Shown here one piece after another: positions 36,364 to 44,493 of a stretch of DNA of 64,000 nt; the first letter of the stretch is position 1, and every line of letters starts with the position of its first letter. Under the pieces are notes generated by a model that was not told the DNA's origin, searched no databases, and saw only the letters and a program-made list of their open reading frames with translations. The translations under genes and the position numbers were made by a program. Source of the stretch: JARFQW01 sp963842955 (GTDB lineage Bacteria > Pseudomonadota > Gammaproteobacteria > Steroidobacterales > XN24); assembly GCA_963842955.1 (NCBI GenBank), contig CAWJIJ010000008.1, forward strand, positions 124,001-188,000, given 5' to 3'.

Positions 36364-38223
36364 ATGACTGAATCGCAACGTTCGCGATCAACGGCATCGG
36401 CGGTGGACCATCGGGGCCGCCAGGGTCACCGGATGGTGTTCTGGCTGATTGCCCTGGCACTGCCGGTGCTCCTGCTGGGGAGCGTGGAGCTTGTCCTGCG
36501 GCTGTCGGGAGTGGCCCAGCCGGAGCCCTTGTTCATACCGGAACCGGCTCATCCGGAGTACAGCTTCACGAATCCGAAGGTTGTGGCGCGTTTCTTCGCG
36601 CGCCCGGACCTGGCGCCGGATCTCTCGGTAGAAACCGGCTTCTTTCACACCGAGAGGCCGCCCCAAGGCATTCGTCTGGTTGTTCAGGGCGGGTCGAGTG
36701 CCGCCGGTTTCCCCTATGGCTACGGGGCCTCGCTGGCCGGCATGCTGGAGCAGCGACTCCGGCGCCGCTACCCGGATCGGCCCGTCGAGGTCATCACCAC
36801 CGCGATGTCGGCGGTCAATACCTGGGCGCTGGCGGACTTCGTCGATGAGATCATTGCCCTGTCCCCGGATGCGGTCCTGATCTATGCCGGCCACAATGAG
36901 TTTCTCGGGATCTTCGGCGTCGGATCGGTCTATAGCGCGACCAGCTCGCCATCCCTGACCCGCTGGCTGATGCGGCTGCGCCAGCTGCGCCTTTACCGGT
37001 TCCTGGAATCTGTCCTCGCGCCAGCTCCTTCAGATGCCCCGGCCGGCGGCACGCTGATGGCCCGGATCGCCGGTGAGAAACGCATCGCCTACGATTCGAG
37101 CCTGTTCCGGCGGGGAACCGCGCAGTTCCGCGGAAACCTCGAGCGGATCCTGGCCCGATATCGCTCGGCCGGCATACCGGTCTATGTCGCGACCCTGGCC
37201 AGCAACGAGCGGGATCAGCCACCCTTCGAAAGCGAGGACCCCGAGAACGGGGCTGCCGCCATGGGCGCGGCCCGCCAGGCATTCGAGCAGGCGGACTGGC
37301 CGGAGGCTGCAGAGCGTTTTGGCGCGCTCGCCAATGCGCACCCCGGGTCGGCAACCTATTCGTGGTTCCTCGCCCGATCTCTTGATCGTGGTGGCCAGGC
37401 TGACGAGGCTGCACCCCGCTATCGGCGAGCCCGGGATCTCGACCAGCTACGCTTTCGGGCGCCCACGGTGTTCAACGACATCGTGCGGGACGTGGCGGTT
37501 GAACAGGACGCCGTACTGGTCGATGTTCATGCGCGTTTCGTGGATGAATCGCCGGGCGGTGCGGTGGGTAAGAGCCTGATGCTGGAACACCTCCACCCGA
37601 ATCTCGACGGCTATTTTCTGCTGGCCGATGCCTTTCACGACGCGCTGCTGAACTCGGGGGCACTGCCAGCGGGCCGCGCTATTCCCGATGATGTGGCCCG
37701 CGAGGAGATCCCGCTGTCGGAGGGGGAACGGTGGTTTGCGCGTTACAAGCTGTCCCGGCTTCTGAAGAACTGGCCGTTCACGGAAACGCCGGGCACCGTC
37801 GTGCTGCCGCCGGCACGAAGCGTTCCGGAAGAACTGGCTCAGGCCCTGTACCGGCAGGACACGAACTGGCTGAACATGCAGCGACGCCTGCAGACCTGGT
37901 ATCGGGGCCGGGGGGATGCGACCGAGTACCGTCGGGTGGCCACGATCCTTGCGGACGCGTTTCCGTTCGTGGCAAGCGCGCAGCTCGAGGCCGGACAGCT
38001 GCTTGTCGAACAAAACCGGCCGCTGGATGCCCTGAGGTACCTTCACCGTGCCGTCCGGTATGCCGGCGAACAACCCGCGCCGGCCTTGCTGGCATTGGCG
38101 GACGCGTATGCCTCGGCGGGCTACCCTGACCGCGCGCGACAAGTCCTTGAGCAGCTAACCGCCCGGGAGCCGGGAAACCCGGCCGCGCGGGAGCGGTTGA
38201 AGACACTCGATCAGTCGGACTGA
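36364..38223 (+). CDS. membrane-anchored SGNH hydrolase with C-terminal TPR-like region, copy 1
   Basis: A 619-residue protein with one N-terminal transmembrane helix (about residues 24-46; VFWLIALALPVLLLGSVELVL) and a periplasmic SGNH/GDSL-like domain: VVQGGSSAAGFPYG (block I Ser), AMSAVNTWALADFVDEI, IYAGHNEFLG (block III Asn), and EHLHPNLDGYFLLADAF (block V Asp/Asn-His). The last ~150 residues are helical, TPR-like (LEAGQLLVEQNRPLDALRYLHRAVRYA). Such SGNH-TPR proteins are thought to hydrolyse or transfer acyl esters on surface polymers. A paralogue is encoded convergently immediately downstream. The ATG at 36364 has no strong ribosome-binding site; nearby alternatives exist. Confidence 0.85.
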   Translation: MTESQRSRSTASAVDHRGRQGHRMVFWLIALALPVLLLGSVELVLRLSGVAQPEPLFIPEPAHPEYSFTNPKVVARFFARPDLAPDLSVETGFFHTERPPQGIRLVVQGGSSAAGFPYGYGASLAGMLEQRLRRRYPDRPVEVITTAMSAVNTWALADFVDEIIALSPDAVLIYAGHNEFLGIFGVGSVYSATSSPSLTRWLMRLRQLRLYRFLESVLAPAPSDAPAGGTLMARIAGEKRIAYDSSLFRRGTAQFRGNLERILARYRSAGIPVYVATLASNERDQPPFESEDPENGAAAMGAARQAFEQADWPEAAERFGALANAHPGSATYSWFLARSLDRGGQADEAAPRYRRARDLDQLRFRAPTVFNDIVRDVAVEQDAVLVDVHARFVDESPGGAVGKSLMLEHLHPNLDGYFLLADAFHDALLNSGALPAGRAIPDDVAREEIPLSEGERWFARYKLSRLLKNWPFTETPGTVVLPPARSVPEELAQALYRQDTNWLNMQRRLQTWYRGRGDATEYRRVATILADAFPFVASAQLEAGQLLVEQNRPLDALRYLHRAVRYAGEQPAPALLALADAYASAGYPDRARQVLEQLTAREPGNPAARERLKTLDQSD

Positions 38224-40082
38224 CCGGCCGCCTCTCCCAGTTCGTCGCGAATCCGGGTGGCGAACTCCCGGGCCCTGGCGTGCTCCGGCGCGCCCGCAAG
38301 AACGGCTTCCAGCACGGCGAGAGACTGGGTTTTGTACCCCGCCATGTAGTAGCCCTGGGCCAGGGACATCCGATAGCGGACCTCGGCCGGTGCAAGGCGG
38401 GCTGCGGCATCCAGGAAGGGGAGGGCGCGCTCAGGCTGATCACCTCTCAGGAACATCTGGCCCGCCGCGTACTGCGCGGAGGGTTCGAACGGCAGCCCCA
38501 TGGCGAGGTTGGCGGCGATGCGACCGGCCTCATCGAGGTCGCCGGTTCGCTGATACAGCCTGAGGGCGTCGTTCATGGCCTGGACCCAGGTGCGCTGGCC
38601 AAGAAACCAGGCCTGGGCGATCGCCGTTTCGTCGCTGTCGGGTTCAGGCAGAGTCAGCTCCGTTGGCGGATCCTGAAACGGCCAGTCGGAGAGCAGTCTT
38701 GCCACCCGATAGGAACCTGCGCGAGCCTCGATTCGAGAGAGGGGGAACTCCTCCCGCGCAGCGCCCGGATCGATATCAAGAGTGGGTGAGGTCAGAAGGC
38801 CGTCCTTGCGCAGCGCCACGTAATAGGCGTCAGCGAGCAGGAAATAGCCATCTTCGTTGGGGTGGAGGTGCTCGACCATCACCTCATGGCCGATGCCACC
38901 CGGGGGAGAGGCGGCGGCCAGAGCCCCCCGAGCGTCGACCAGGCGAGCGTCAAAGGTCGCTGCCAGTTCCCGGATAATGTCGTTGATTGCTTCCGGTGCC
39001 CTGAACCGCAGTAAATCCCGATCCTTGGCGGCCACAAAAGCTGCTCTGGCCTCTGCAGGCCGGCCGGCGGCCAGCAGCACCCGACCCAGGGCGTAGAAGG
39101 CTTCGGGATCAATGGCCGCCTCGGCTACCCACTGGCTGGCGGCTGCCTCCGCCTCAGCGAATGATCCGGATCGGACGAGGGCAGCCACCCGCTTGGCAGC
39201 CTCGGACCGTTCGCCGTCCGTGTCCGCGAGTCCGAGCAGCGGAGGCTGGTCGCGCTCGTTGGCGGCGACAAGACCCAGGTAGACCGGGATCCCGGCGGCC
39301 TGATAGCCGGCCAGCAGTGCGCTCATATTGCTGCGAAACTGGGCGAGCCCCGCATCGTAGAGTTCGCTGGCATACGGAATACGCCGTTCCCTGGCCACGC
39401 GACTCATGAGCGTTCCCTGCCGCTGGTCGGCCCGGCCGCCGGTCATGGCGCTCCAGGTCCGGTTGGCAAGTGCCAGGAGTCTGAAGTCCCGGGCCCTCAA
39501 CAGCCGGCGGGTTCCCTCCGGCGAAAGGCGGGTTGCCCAGGTGGAACCGACACCGAGGATGCCCAGGAACTCGTTGTGACCCGCATAGACGAGAACCGCA
39601 TCCGGATTCAGCGCGACGATCTCGTCGCCGAAGTCCCAGAGCGTATAGCTGTTGACCGCCGACATCGCGGTAGAGATGATTTCCACGGGTTGTCCCGGTC
39701 GTTCGCGCGAGATGCGTTGCTGGAGTGAACCGGCGAGGGACGCCCATTTACCGAAGGGAAATCCGGCGGCGGTGGATCCCCCCTGGACCACGATGCGGAG
39801 TCCACCCTCCGGTCGTTCGCGGCGAAACAGGGTGGTGTCGATCTGGGTTTCCGGAGCCGCCTCCGGTGAGGCAAAGAACCGGTGAATGACATCGGCGTTG
39901 GGTTCGAGCCAGCCGGGCTGACCGGCCTCGACGAATAGCGGTTCAGGTTCGGCAAACCCGAATAACCGCAGCGCCCCCTCGAGAAGGGCAAAAGCCATCA
40001 GCGGCAGCAGGAGGGCGATGAGGTAGAAAGCAGCCCGCCGCGAGGCCGGGGCCCCGGGCGAACCCGATGGGGAGTCGCTCAT
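38211..40082 (-). CDS. membrane-anchored SGNH hydrolase with C-terminal TPR-like region, copy 2
   Basis: A 623-residue paralogue of the convergent upstream gene, with the same architecture: N-terminal transmembrane helix (FYLIALLLPLMAFALLEGAL), VVQGGSTAAGFPFG (block I Ser), STAMSAVNSYTLWDFGDEI, VYAGHNEFLG, VEHLHPNEDGYFLLADAYY, then TPR-like helices (YAAGQMFLRGDQPERALPFLDAAARL). The 3' ends overlap by 13 bp in a palindrome that encodes Gln-Ser-Asp-stop on both strands. Its start region is divergent from a DUF5989 gene, a family found in clusters with SGNH and carbamoyltransferase genes. The likely role is surface-polysaccharide acyl modification (inference). Confidence 0.85.
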   Translation of the reverse strand: MSDSPSGSPGAPASRRAAFYLIALLLPLMAFALLEGALRLFGFAEPEPLFVEAGQPGWLEPNADVIHRFFASPEAAPETQIDTTLFRRERPEGGLRIVVQGGSTAAGFPFGKWASLAGSLQQRISRERPGQPVEIISTAMSAVNSYTLWDFGDEIVALNPDAVLVYAGHNEFLGILGVGSTWATRLSPEGTRRLLRARDFRLLALANRTWSAMTGGRADQRQGTLMSRVARERRIPYASELYDAGLAQFRSNMSALLAGYQAAGIPVYLGLVAANERDQPPLLGLADTDGERSEAAKRVAALVRSGSFAEAEAAASQWVAEAAIDPEAFYALGRVLLAAGRPAEARAAFVAAKDRDLLRFRAPEAINDIIRELAATFDARLVDARGALAAASPPGGIGHEVMVEHLHPNEDGYFLLADAYYVALRKDGLLTSPTLDIDPGAAREEFPLSRIEARAGSYRVARLLSDWPFQDPPTELTLPEPDSDETAIAQAWFLGQRTWVQAMNDALRLYQRTGDLDEAGRIAANLAMGLPFEPSAQYAAGQMFLRGDQPERALPFLDAAARLAPAEVRYRMSLAQGYYMAGYKTQSLAVLEAVLAGAPEHARAREFATRIRDELGEAAGQSD

Positions 40083-40166
40083 TGCAAGACGCTGCCGCAG
40101 TCCGTTTAGAATAGCGCATCGGACTATACCAGCCTTGTTGCAAGACCGCCGCCGGAAGCCACGATC

Positions 40167-40319
40167 ATGACCGAGTTTCTCCGCGACCTTCTCGATTTCC
40201 TGCGGGCTCGAAAGAAGATCTGGCTGCTGCCCGTGATCCTCGTTCTCGTAGTGCTGGGGGGGCTGGTCGTCGTAAGCCAGCAGTCGGTTCTCGGAACTTT
40301 CATCTACACTCTCTTCTAG
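40167..40319 (+). CDS. DUF5989 family small membrane protein
   Basis: A 50-residue protein, MTEFLRDLLDFLRARKKIW then a single hydrophobic helix (LLPVILVLVVLGGLVVVSQ) and the C-terminal QQSVLGTFIYTLF. This matches DUF5989, whose members end in a conserved FIYTLF and usually sit beside SxtJ, carbamoyltransferase and SGNH-hydrolase genes in polysaccharide clusters. Here only the SGNH genes are nearby. Its function is unknown; it is probably an inner-membrane accessory peptide. The 193 bp downstream, before the amylase gene, contain no further ORF I can support. Confidence 0.85.
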   Translation: MTEFLRDLLDFLRARKKIWLLPVILVLVVLGGLVVVSQQSVLGTFIYTLF

Positions 40320-40512
40320 GCCGCTCGAGGCGCAGTTTCTCCAGTCATCCGGACACCGGGTCCGCCCTCAGGGAGTCATCCCGGTTGCCGGAAGACGGAA
40401 TGGTGCAGCGCGTCGTGCAAGACCGCACAAACAACGGTTGAATAGGGTGCGGCGCGGCCGATTCGTCAACCGCCGATACCGAACAAGAACGACTCTAGAG
40501 GAGCTCACCAGA

Positions 40513-42093
40513 GTGGGGGAGGAAACCGCGGGACAGGCGCCGGGCAGGGCGTGCCGGCTATTCCATTGTTGCCTGTTCGCGTTCTTGGCGCTGGTCCTGT
40601 CAGCCTGCCAGAGTGGCGCCAGCGTCGATGCACCGTCCACCCAAAGCCGCCAGGCTCCGGTCAATATCGTTCCCCAGAGCGACTGGGGCGATGCCATCAT
40701 CTACTTCGTCCTCGTGGACCGATTCGCCGATGGCGATGCGGGCAACAACCAGCATGTGCAGCGGGACAACCCGGGCGGCTATCACGGTGGCGACCTCAAG
40801 GGCCTGGCAGACCAGATCGACGAAATTGCCGACCTTGGCGCCACGGCCATCTGGATCAACCCGGTCCAGAGGCAGATCCCGGATCCCACGTTCGCGAGCG
40901 GGCCGCCGGAGACCGGGACCCAGGCGGGCTTCGAGCACTGGGGGTTTCACGGCTACTGGATGGATGATTTCAATGCCCTCGAACCCCAGTTTGGATCGGA
41001 GGCGGATCTCAAGGCCCTCGTAGACGCGGCCCATTCCCGGGGAATCAAGGTGCTGCTGGATGTGGTCTACAACCACGCCGGCTACGGCGCCCGCTACGAG
41101 GTGGATCCCCGGTATCGTGGCTGGATACGCACCAAGCCCGTCGACTGCGGCGCAGATCCGCTGACCTGCCAGGTCGGGGGACTGCCGGATTTCGATACCG
41201 ACCGGGACGATGTTCGCGAGTACCTGTTCGAGGCAAATATCGGCCTGGCCGAGCGCACGGGGATCGACGGATTTCGCCTCGACACCGTGAAGCACATCGA
41301 TCATGGCTTCTGGCAGGAGCACCGGGCACGGACCCGCGAACGGCTAGGCGATGACTTTTTTCTGCTTGCCGAGGTGTGGGGCGGATCGGCCCAGGTCATG
41401 GACGAATACTTTGTCAATGATGAAATGGACTCGGGCTTCGACTTTACGTTCCGCGGCAGCTGCCGTGGATGGACTGAAGGAAAGGGCCGGACAGTGGCAT
41501 TCAATGCCTACCTGGATCGCCGTCATCGAGTGCGCCCGGGCTATCATCTCGCCCACTACCTCTCATCCCATGATGAGCCCATGTTTCTTTACGAGATGGG
41601 TGGAGACACCGACCGCTACAGGATGTGTGTGGCCCTGCAGATGAGCAGCCTGGGCATTCCGGTGATTTACTACGGCGAAGAAGTCGGGCGAGAGGGCAGC
41701 GTATGGCCCACCAATCGAAAGAACATGCCCTGGGGAAGTCAGCCCGTGGAGCCGGGCGAAGGGGTGGCGCGGGACGAGGATCTGCGTGAGTTCTACAAAC
41801 GGCTTATCCAGGCACGACGGGAAAATCCGGCGCTTCGCACGGGAACCTACCGAAGCCTCCACACGGATGGGGATCTGCTGGTGTTTGCGCGCGAGGACGC
41901 GGCATCCGGCAGTGCGGCCATAGTGGCGGTAAATCGCGGTGAGGAGACGGCCGAAGCCACGGTGGAGCTGCCGCCCGGCTTTTCAGGATCAGTCAGGGAA
42001 GTGGTTGCCGGCGACAGCGGGGTCCTCGAAGGATCGACGCTGAAGGTTTCGGTGCCCGGGAAGCAGGCGCGGGTTCTCGTGCCCGGACGCTAA
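40513..42093 (+). CDS. lipoprotein alpha-amylase (GH13)
   Basis: The GTG at 40513 follows GAGGAG (40498-40503) and places a lipoprotein signal correctly (RLFHCCLFAFLALVLSAC, Gln at +2, suggesting outer-membrane targeting); the product is 526 residues. GH13 motifs: LLDVVYNHAGYG (region I), GIDGFRLDTVKHID (nucleophile Asp), FLLAEVWGG (Glu), and HYLSSHDEPMFLYEM (Asp). The enzyme would cut internal alpha-1,4 bonds of starch or maltodextrins at the cell surface or in the periplasm, feeding the MalEFGK transporter encoded right after it (22-bp gap to malK). A 7-bp inverted repeat CGGTTGA/TCAACCG at about 40435-40475 lies upstream and could be an operator, but this is weak. Confidence 0.94.
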   Translation: MGEETAGQAPGRACRLFHCCLFAFLALVLSACQSGASVDAPSTQSRQAPVNIVPQSDWGDAIIYFVLVDRFADGDAGNNQHVQRDNPGGYHGGDLKGLADQIDEIADLGATAIWINPVQRQIPDPTFASGPPETGTQAGFEHWGFHGYWMDDFNALEPQFGSEADLKALVDAAHSRGIKVLLDVVYNHAGYGARYEVDPRYRGWIRTKPVDCGADPLTCQVGGLPDFDTDRDDVREYLFEANIGLAERTGIDGFRLDTVKHIDHGFWQEHRARTRERLGDDFFLLAEVWGGSAQVMDEYFVNDEMDSGFDFTFRGSCRGWTEGKGRTVAFNAYLDRRHRVRPGYHLAHYLSSHDEPMFLYEMGGDTDRYRMCVALQMSSLGIPVIYYGEEVGREGSVWPTNRKNMPWGSQPVEPGEGVARDEDLREFYKRLIQARRENPALRTGTYRSLHTDGDLLVFAREDAASGSAAIVAVNRGEETAEATVELPPGFSGSVREVVAGDSGVLEGSTLKVSVPGKQARVLVPGR

Positions 42094-42115
42094 CAAGTCA
42101 CAGGAAAGACCAGAC

Positions 42116-43252
42116 ATGGCACGCATCCTTTTCGAACGAGTCTGCAAGCGCTTTGGCGATGTCAGCGTTATTGAAGACCTTGATCTGGAAATCCGGGACG
42201 AGGAATTCATGGTGTTCGTCGGGCCGTCAGGGTGTGGCAAATCAACGGCGCTGCGGATGATCGCGGGGCTGGAGGAAGTCACCGAGGGCACGCTGCAGAT
42301 CGGCGATCGAGTGGTCAACGATGTCCACCCGAAGGACCGCGACGTCGCGATGGTCTTTCAGAGCTATGCCCTGTATCCCCACATGAGCGTCCGGGACAAT
42401 ATTTCCTTCGGTCTGCGAATTCGCAAGATGGCCCAGAACGACATCGACAAGGCCGTGGACAGCGCCGCCGATATCCTGGGGCTTACCGAACTCCTGGACA
42501 GAAAACCCAAGGCGCTATCGGGCGGGCAGCGTCAGCGAGTGGCGCTGGGCCGGGCGATTGTTCGGAGCCCTTCGGTATTCCTGTTCGATGAACCCTTGTC
42601 CAACCTGGATGCCGAACTCCGGGTGCAGATGCGGGCCGAGTTGTCCAAGCTGCAGCATCGCCTGAAGACCACCACCGTCTACGTGACACACGACCAGATC
42701 GAAGCCATGACCCTGGGTCACCGGATCGCCGTGCTGGCGCCCATGGGCCCGGACAGGAAGAGCAATCTCAAACAGGTCGGCACGCCGCTGGAACTCTACG
42801 ACCAGCCCCGGAACCTGTTCGTTGCAAAGTTCATCGGTACGCCACCGATGAATATCATGGAAGTCCACCTGGACGAGTCCGGGCACCTTCTACAGCATCC
42901 CGGCTTCAATCTGCCGCTGGACCCTGTGGTCGAGAATGCCCTGGCCGCGTATCGCGGCAAGCGGTTGCTGCTGGGGATTCGTCCGGAACACATCTGTGAG
43001 AAGGGCGAGCAGGATTGGGCTCATACCAGCGCCGCCAAGGGTGCGGTCGAAGTGGTCGAAACAGTCGGTCACGAGGTGATCATTCACGTTCGGTGTGGCG
43101 AGGAACTGGTGATCGCAAAGCTCGGGCCGCACCGCATACCCCGCTATGGAGACGAGGTCGAAATAGAGATGCGCAGCGACCGGGTCCACGTGTTTGACCC
43201 GGAAACGGAACTGAGCCTGACGGCCGAGCTGGACCAAGGAGAAAATCGATGA
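42116..43252 (+). CDS. malK: maltodextrin ABC transporter ATP-binding protein MalK
   Basis: A 378-residue ATPase of the CUT1/MalK family. Motifs: Walker A GPSGCGKST, Q-loop VFQSYALYPHMSV, signature LSGGQRQRVALGRAI, Walker B VFLFDEPLSNLDAELR, His-loop VYVTHDQIEAM. The C-terminal ~140 residues form the OB-fold/TOBE regulatory domain (LGIRPEHI). It energises sugar import through MalFG. It overlaps malE by ATGA at 43249-43252, so it is in an operon with the amylase upstream and malE, malF and malG downstream. Confidence 0.96.
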   Translation: MARILFERVCKRFGDVSVIEDLDLEIRDEEFMVFVGPSGCGKSTALRMIAGLEEVTEGTLQIGDRVVNDVHPKDRDVAMVFQSYALYPHMSVRDNISFGLRIRKMAQNDIDKAVDSAADILGLTELLDRKPKALSGGQRQRVALGRAIVRSPSVFLFDEPLSNLDAELRVQMRAELSKLQHRLKTTTVYVTHDQIEAMTLGHRIAVLAPMGPDRKSNLKQVGTPLELYDQPRNLFVAKFIGTPPMNIMEVHLDESGHLLQHPGFNLPLDPVVENALAAYRGKRLLLGIRPEHICEKGEQDWAHTSAAKGAVEVVETVGHEVIIHVRCGEELVIAKLGPHRIPRYGDEVEIEMRSDRVHVFDPETELSLTAELDQGENR

Positions 43253-44481
43253 GGAGCAGCATGCGAAACGCAATCGCCCGGGGGATCCTGGCCCTCGTCG
43301 GATGCTTCGCCGCCGGAAGTGCTCTGGCCGCTACCGAACTGGTGGTCTGGCATGCCTACCGGGGGTCTGAGAAGGCCGCTTTTGAAAAAGCCGTTGGCAT
43401 GTTCAATTCAGCCAATGCCGGCGCCGGCTTGAAGGCCAAGACGCTTGCGGTCCCCTATGACGCGTACGCCGACAAGATCACCGCGGCGGTTCCGAGAGGC
43501 CGCGGCCCGGATGTGTTCATTTTCGCCCAGGACCGACTGGGCGGCTGGGTAGAAGGCGGACAGACCGTCGAGCCCATCGACTTTTTTATCGAAGACGAGA
43601 CCATCGACTCGCTGCTGCCCAACATGATGGACGCCATGACCTACCGGGGTCAGGTCTACGGACTGCCGTTCAACTACAAGAGCATCACGCTCATCTACAA
43701 CAAGGATCTGCTCGACGCGCCACCGAAAACGACTTCGGAAATGGTCAAGATGGCCAAGAGCCTGACGAATGCCGGCTCCGGAAAATTCGGCCTGGCCTAC
43801 GAGTACTCGAACTACTTTTTCCATGCGGCGCTCATGAACGCGTTTGGCGGTTCGGTGTTTGATGATTCGGCCAACCCGACCATCAGTGCCCCGGCCAATG
43901 TCGAGGCCATCAACCTGATGATGGACTGGTACAAGGGGCAGGGTATCCTGCCAGCGGATCCGTCCGCGGCCCTGATCGGCACCCTGTTCAACAGCGGGAA
44001 TGCGGCCATGGTGTTCTCGGGCCCCTGGTTCCTCGGCGAGATCGAAGGGGTGGACTATGGCCTGGCGCCGCTGCCGATGGTGGATGAGGCTGGCGGCAAG
44101 CCCATGGGTCCCTGGCTGACGGTGGAGGGGGTCTATGTTTCCGCCGGATCCGACCACAAGGAAGAAGCCTACGAGTTTGCCAAGTTCATGGTGAGCCCTG
44201 AAGCAGCGAAGGTCATGGCCGTGGAAGGCCGCCAGCTGCCCACGAACGCAGCGGTCTATGAGGAGAGCGATGTGGCGGGCGACGAGGTGCTCGCGGCCTT
44301 CCGCAAGCAGCTGGAGACGGCGGTGGTCATGCCCAACTACGCGGAGATGACCCTGATGTGGTCTCCGGTTACGACCGCCATGAACAAGATTGTAAAGGGC
44401 TCTGCATCGACCGAGTCGGCTCTGGCCACGGCCCAGCAGGAAGTGCAGACCAGCATTGATGCGTTGCGGCGGGGGCGCTAA
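43249..44481 (+). CDS. malE: periplasmic maltose/maltodextrin-binding protein
   Basis: A 410-residue protein with signal peptide MRSSMRNAIARGILALVGCFAAGSALA then TELVVWHAYRGSEKAAFEKAV. Typical extracellular solute-binding family 1 features are PDVFIFAQDRLGGWVEGG, YGLPFNYKSITLIYNKDLL and AAMVFSGPWFLGEI, close to MalE of other proteobacteria. It delivers maltodextrins to MalFGK. The ATG at 43249 overlaps the malK stop (AAGGAG 8 nt upstream); an ATG at 43261 is an alternative. Confidence 0.95.
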   Translation: MRSSMRNAIARGILALVGCFAAGSALAATELVVWHAYRGSEKAAFEKAVGMFNSANAGAGLKAKTLAVPYDAYADKITAAVPRGRGPDVFIFAQDRLGGWVEGGQTVEPIDFFIEDETIDSLLPNMMDAMTYRGQVYGLPFNYKSITLIYNKDLLDAPPKTTSEMVKMAKSLTNAGSGKFGLAYEYSNYFFHAALMNAFGGSVFDDSANPTISAPANVEAINLMMDWYKGQGILPADPSAALIGTLFNSGNAAMVFSGPWFLGEIEGVDYGLAPLPMVDEAGGKPMGPWLTVEGVYVSAGSDHKEEAYEFAKFMVSPEAAKVMAVEGRQLPTNAAVYEESDVAGDEVLAAFRKQLETAVVMPNYAEMTLMWSPVTTAMNKIVKGSASTESALATAQQEVQTSIDALRRGR

Positions 44482-44493
44482 GTAACCGAACCC

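Noticed and set aside
40435..40475. Inverted repeat CGGTTGA/TCAACCG upstream of the amylase as an operator
   Set aside because: Only 7 bp per arm with a long spacer; no match to a known mal operator, so it is mentioned but not called.
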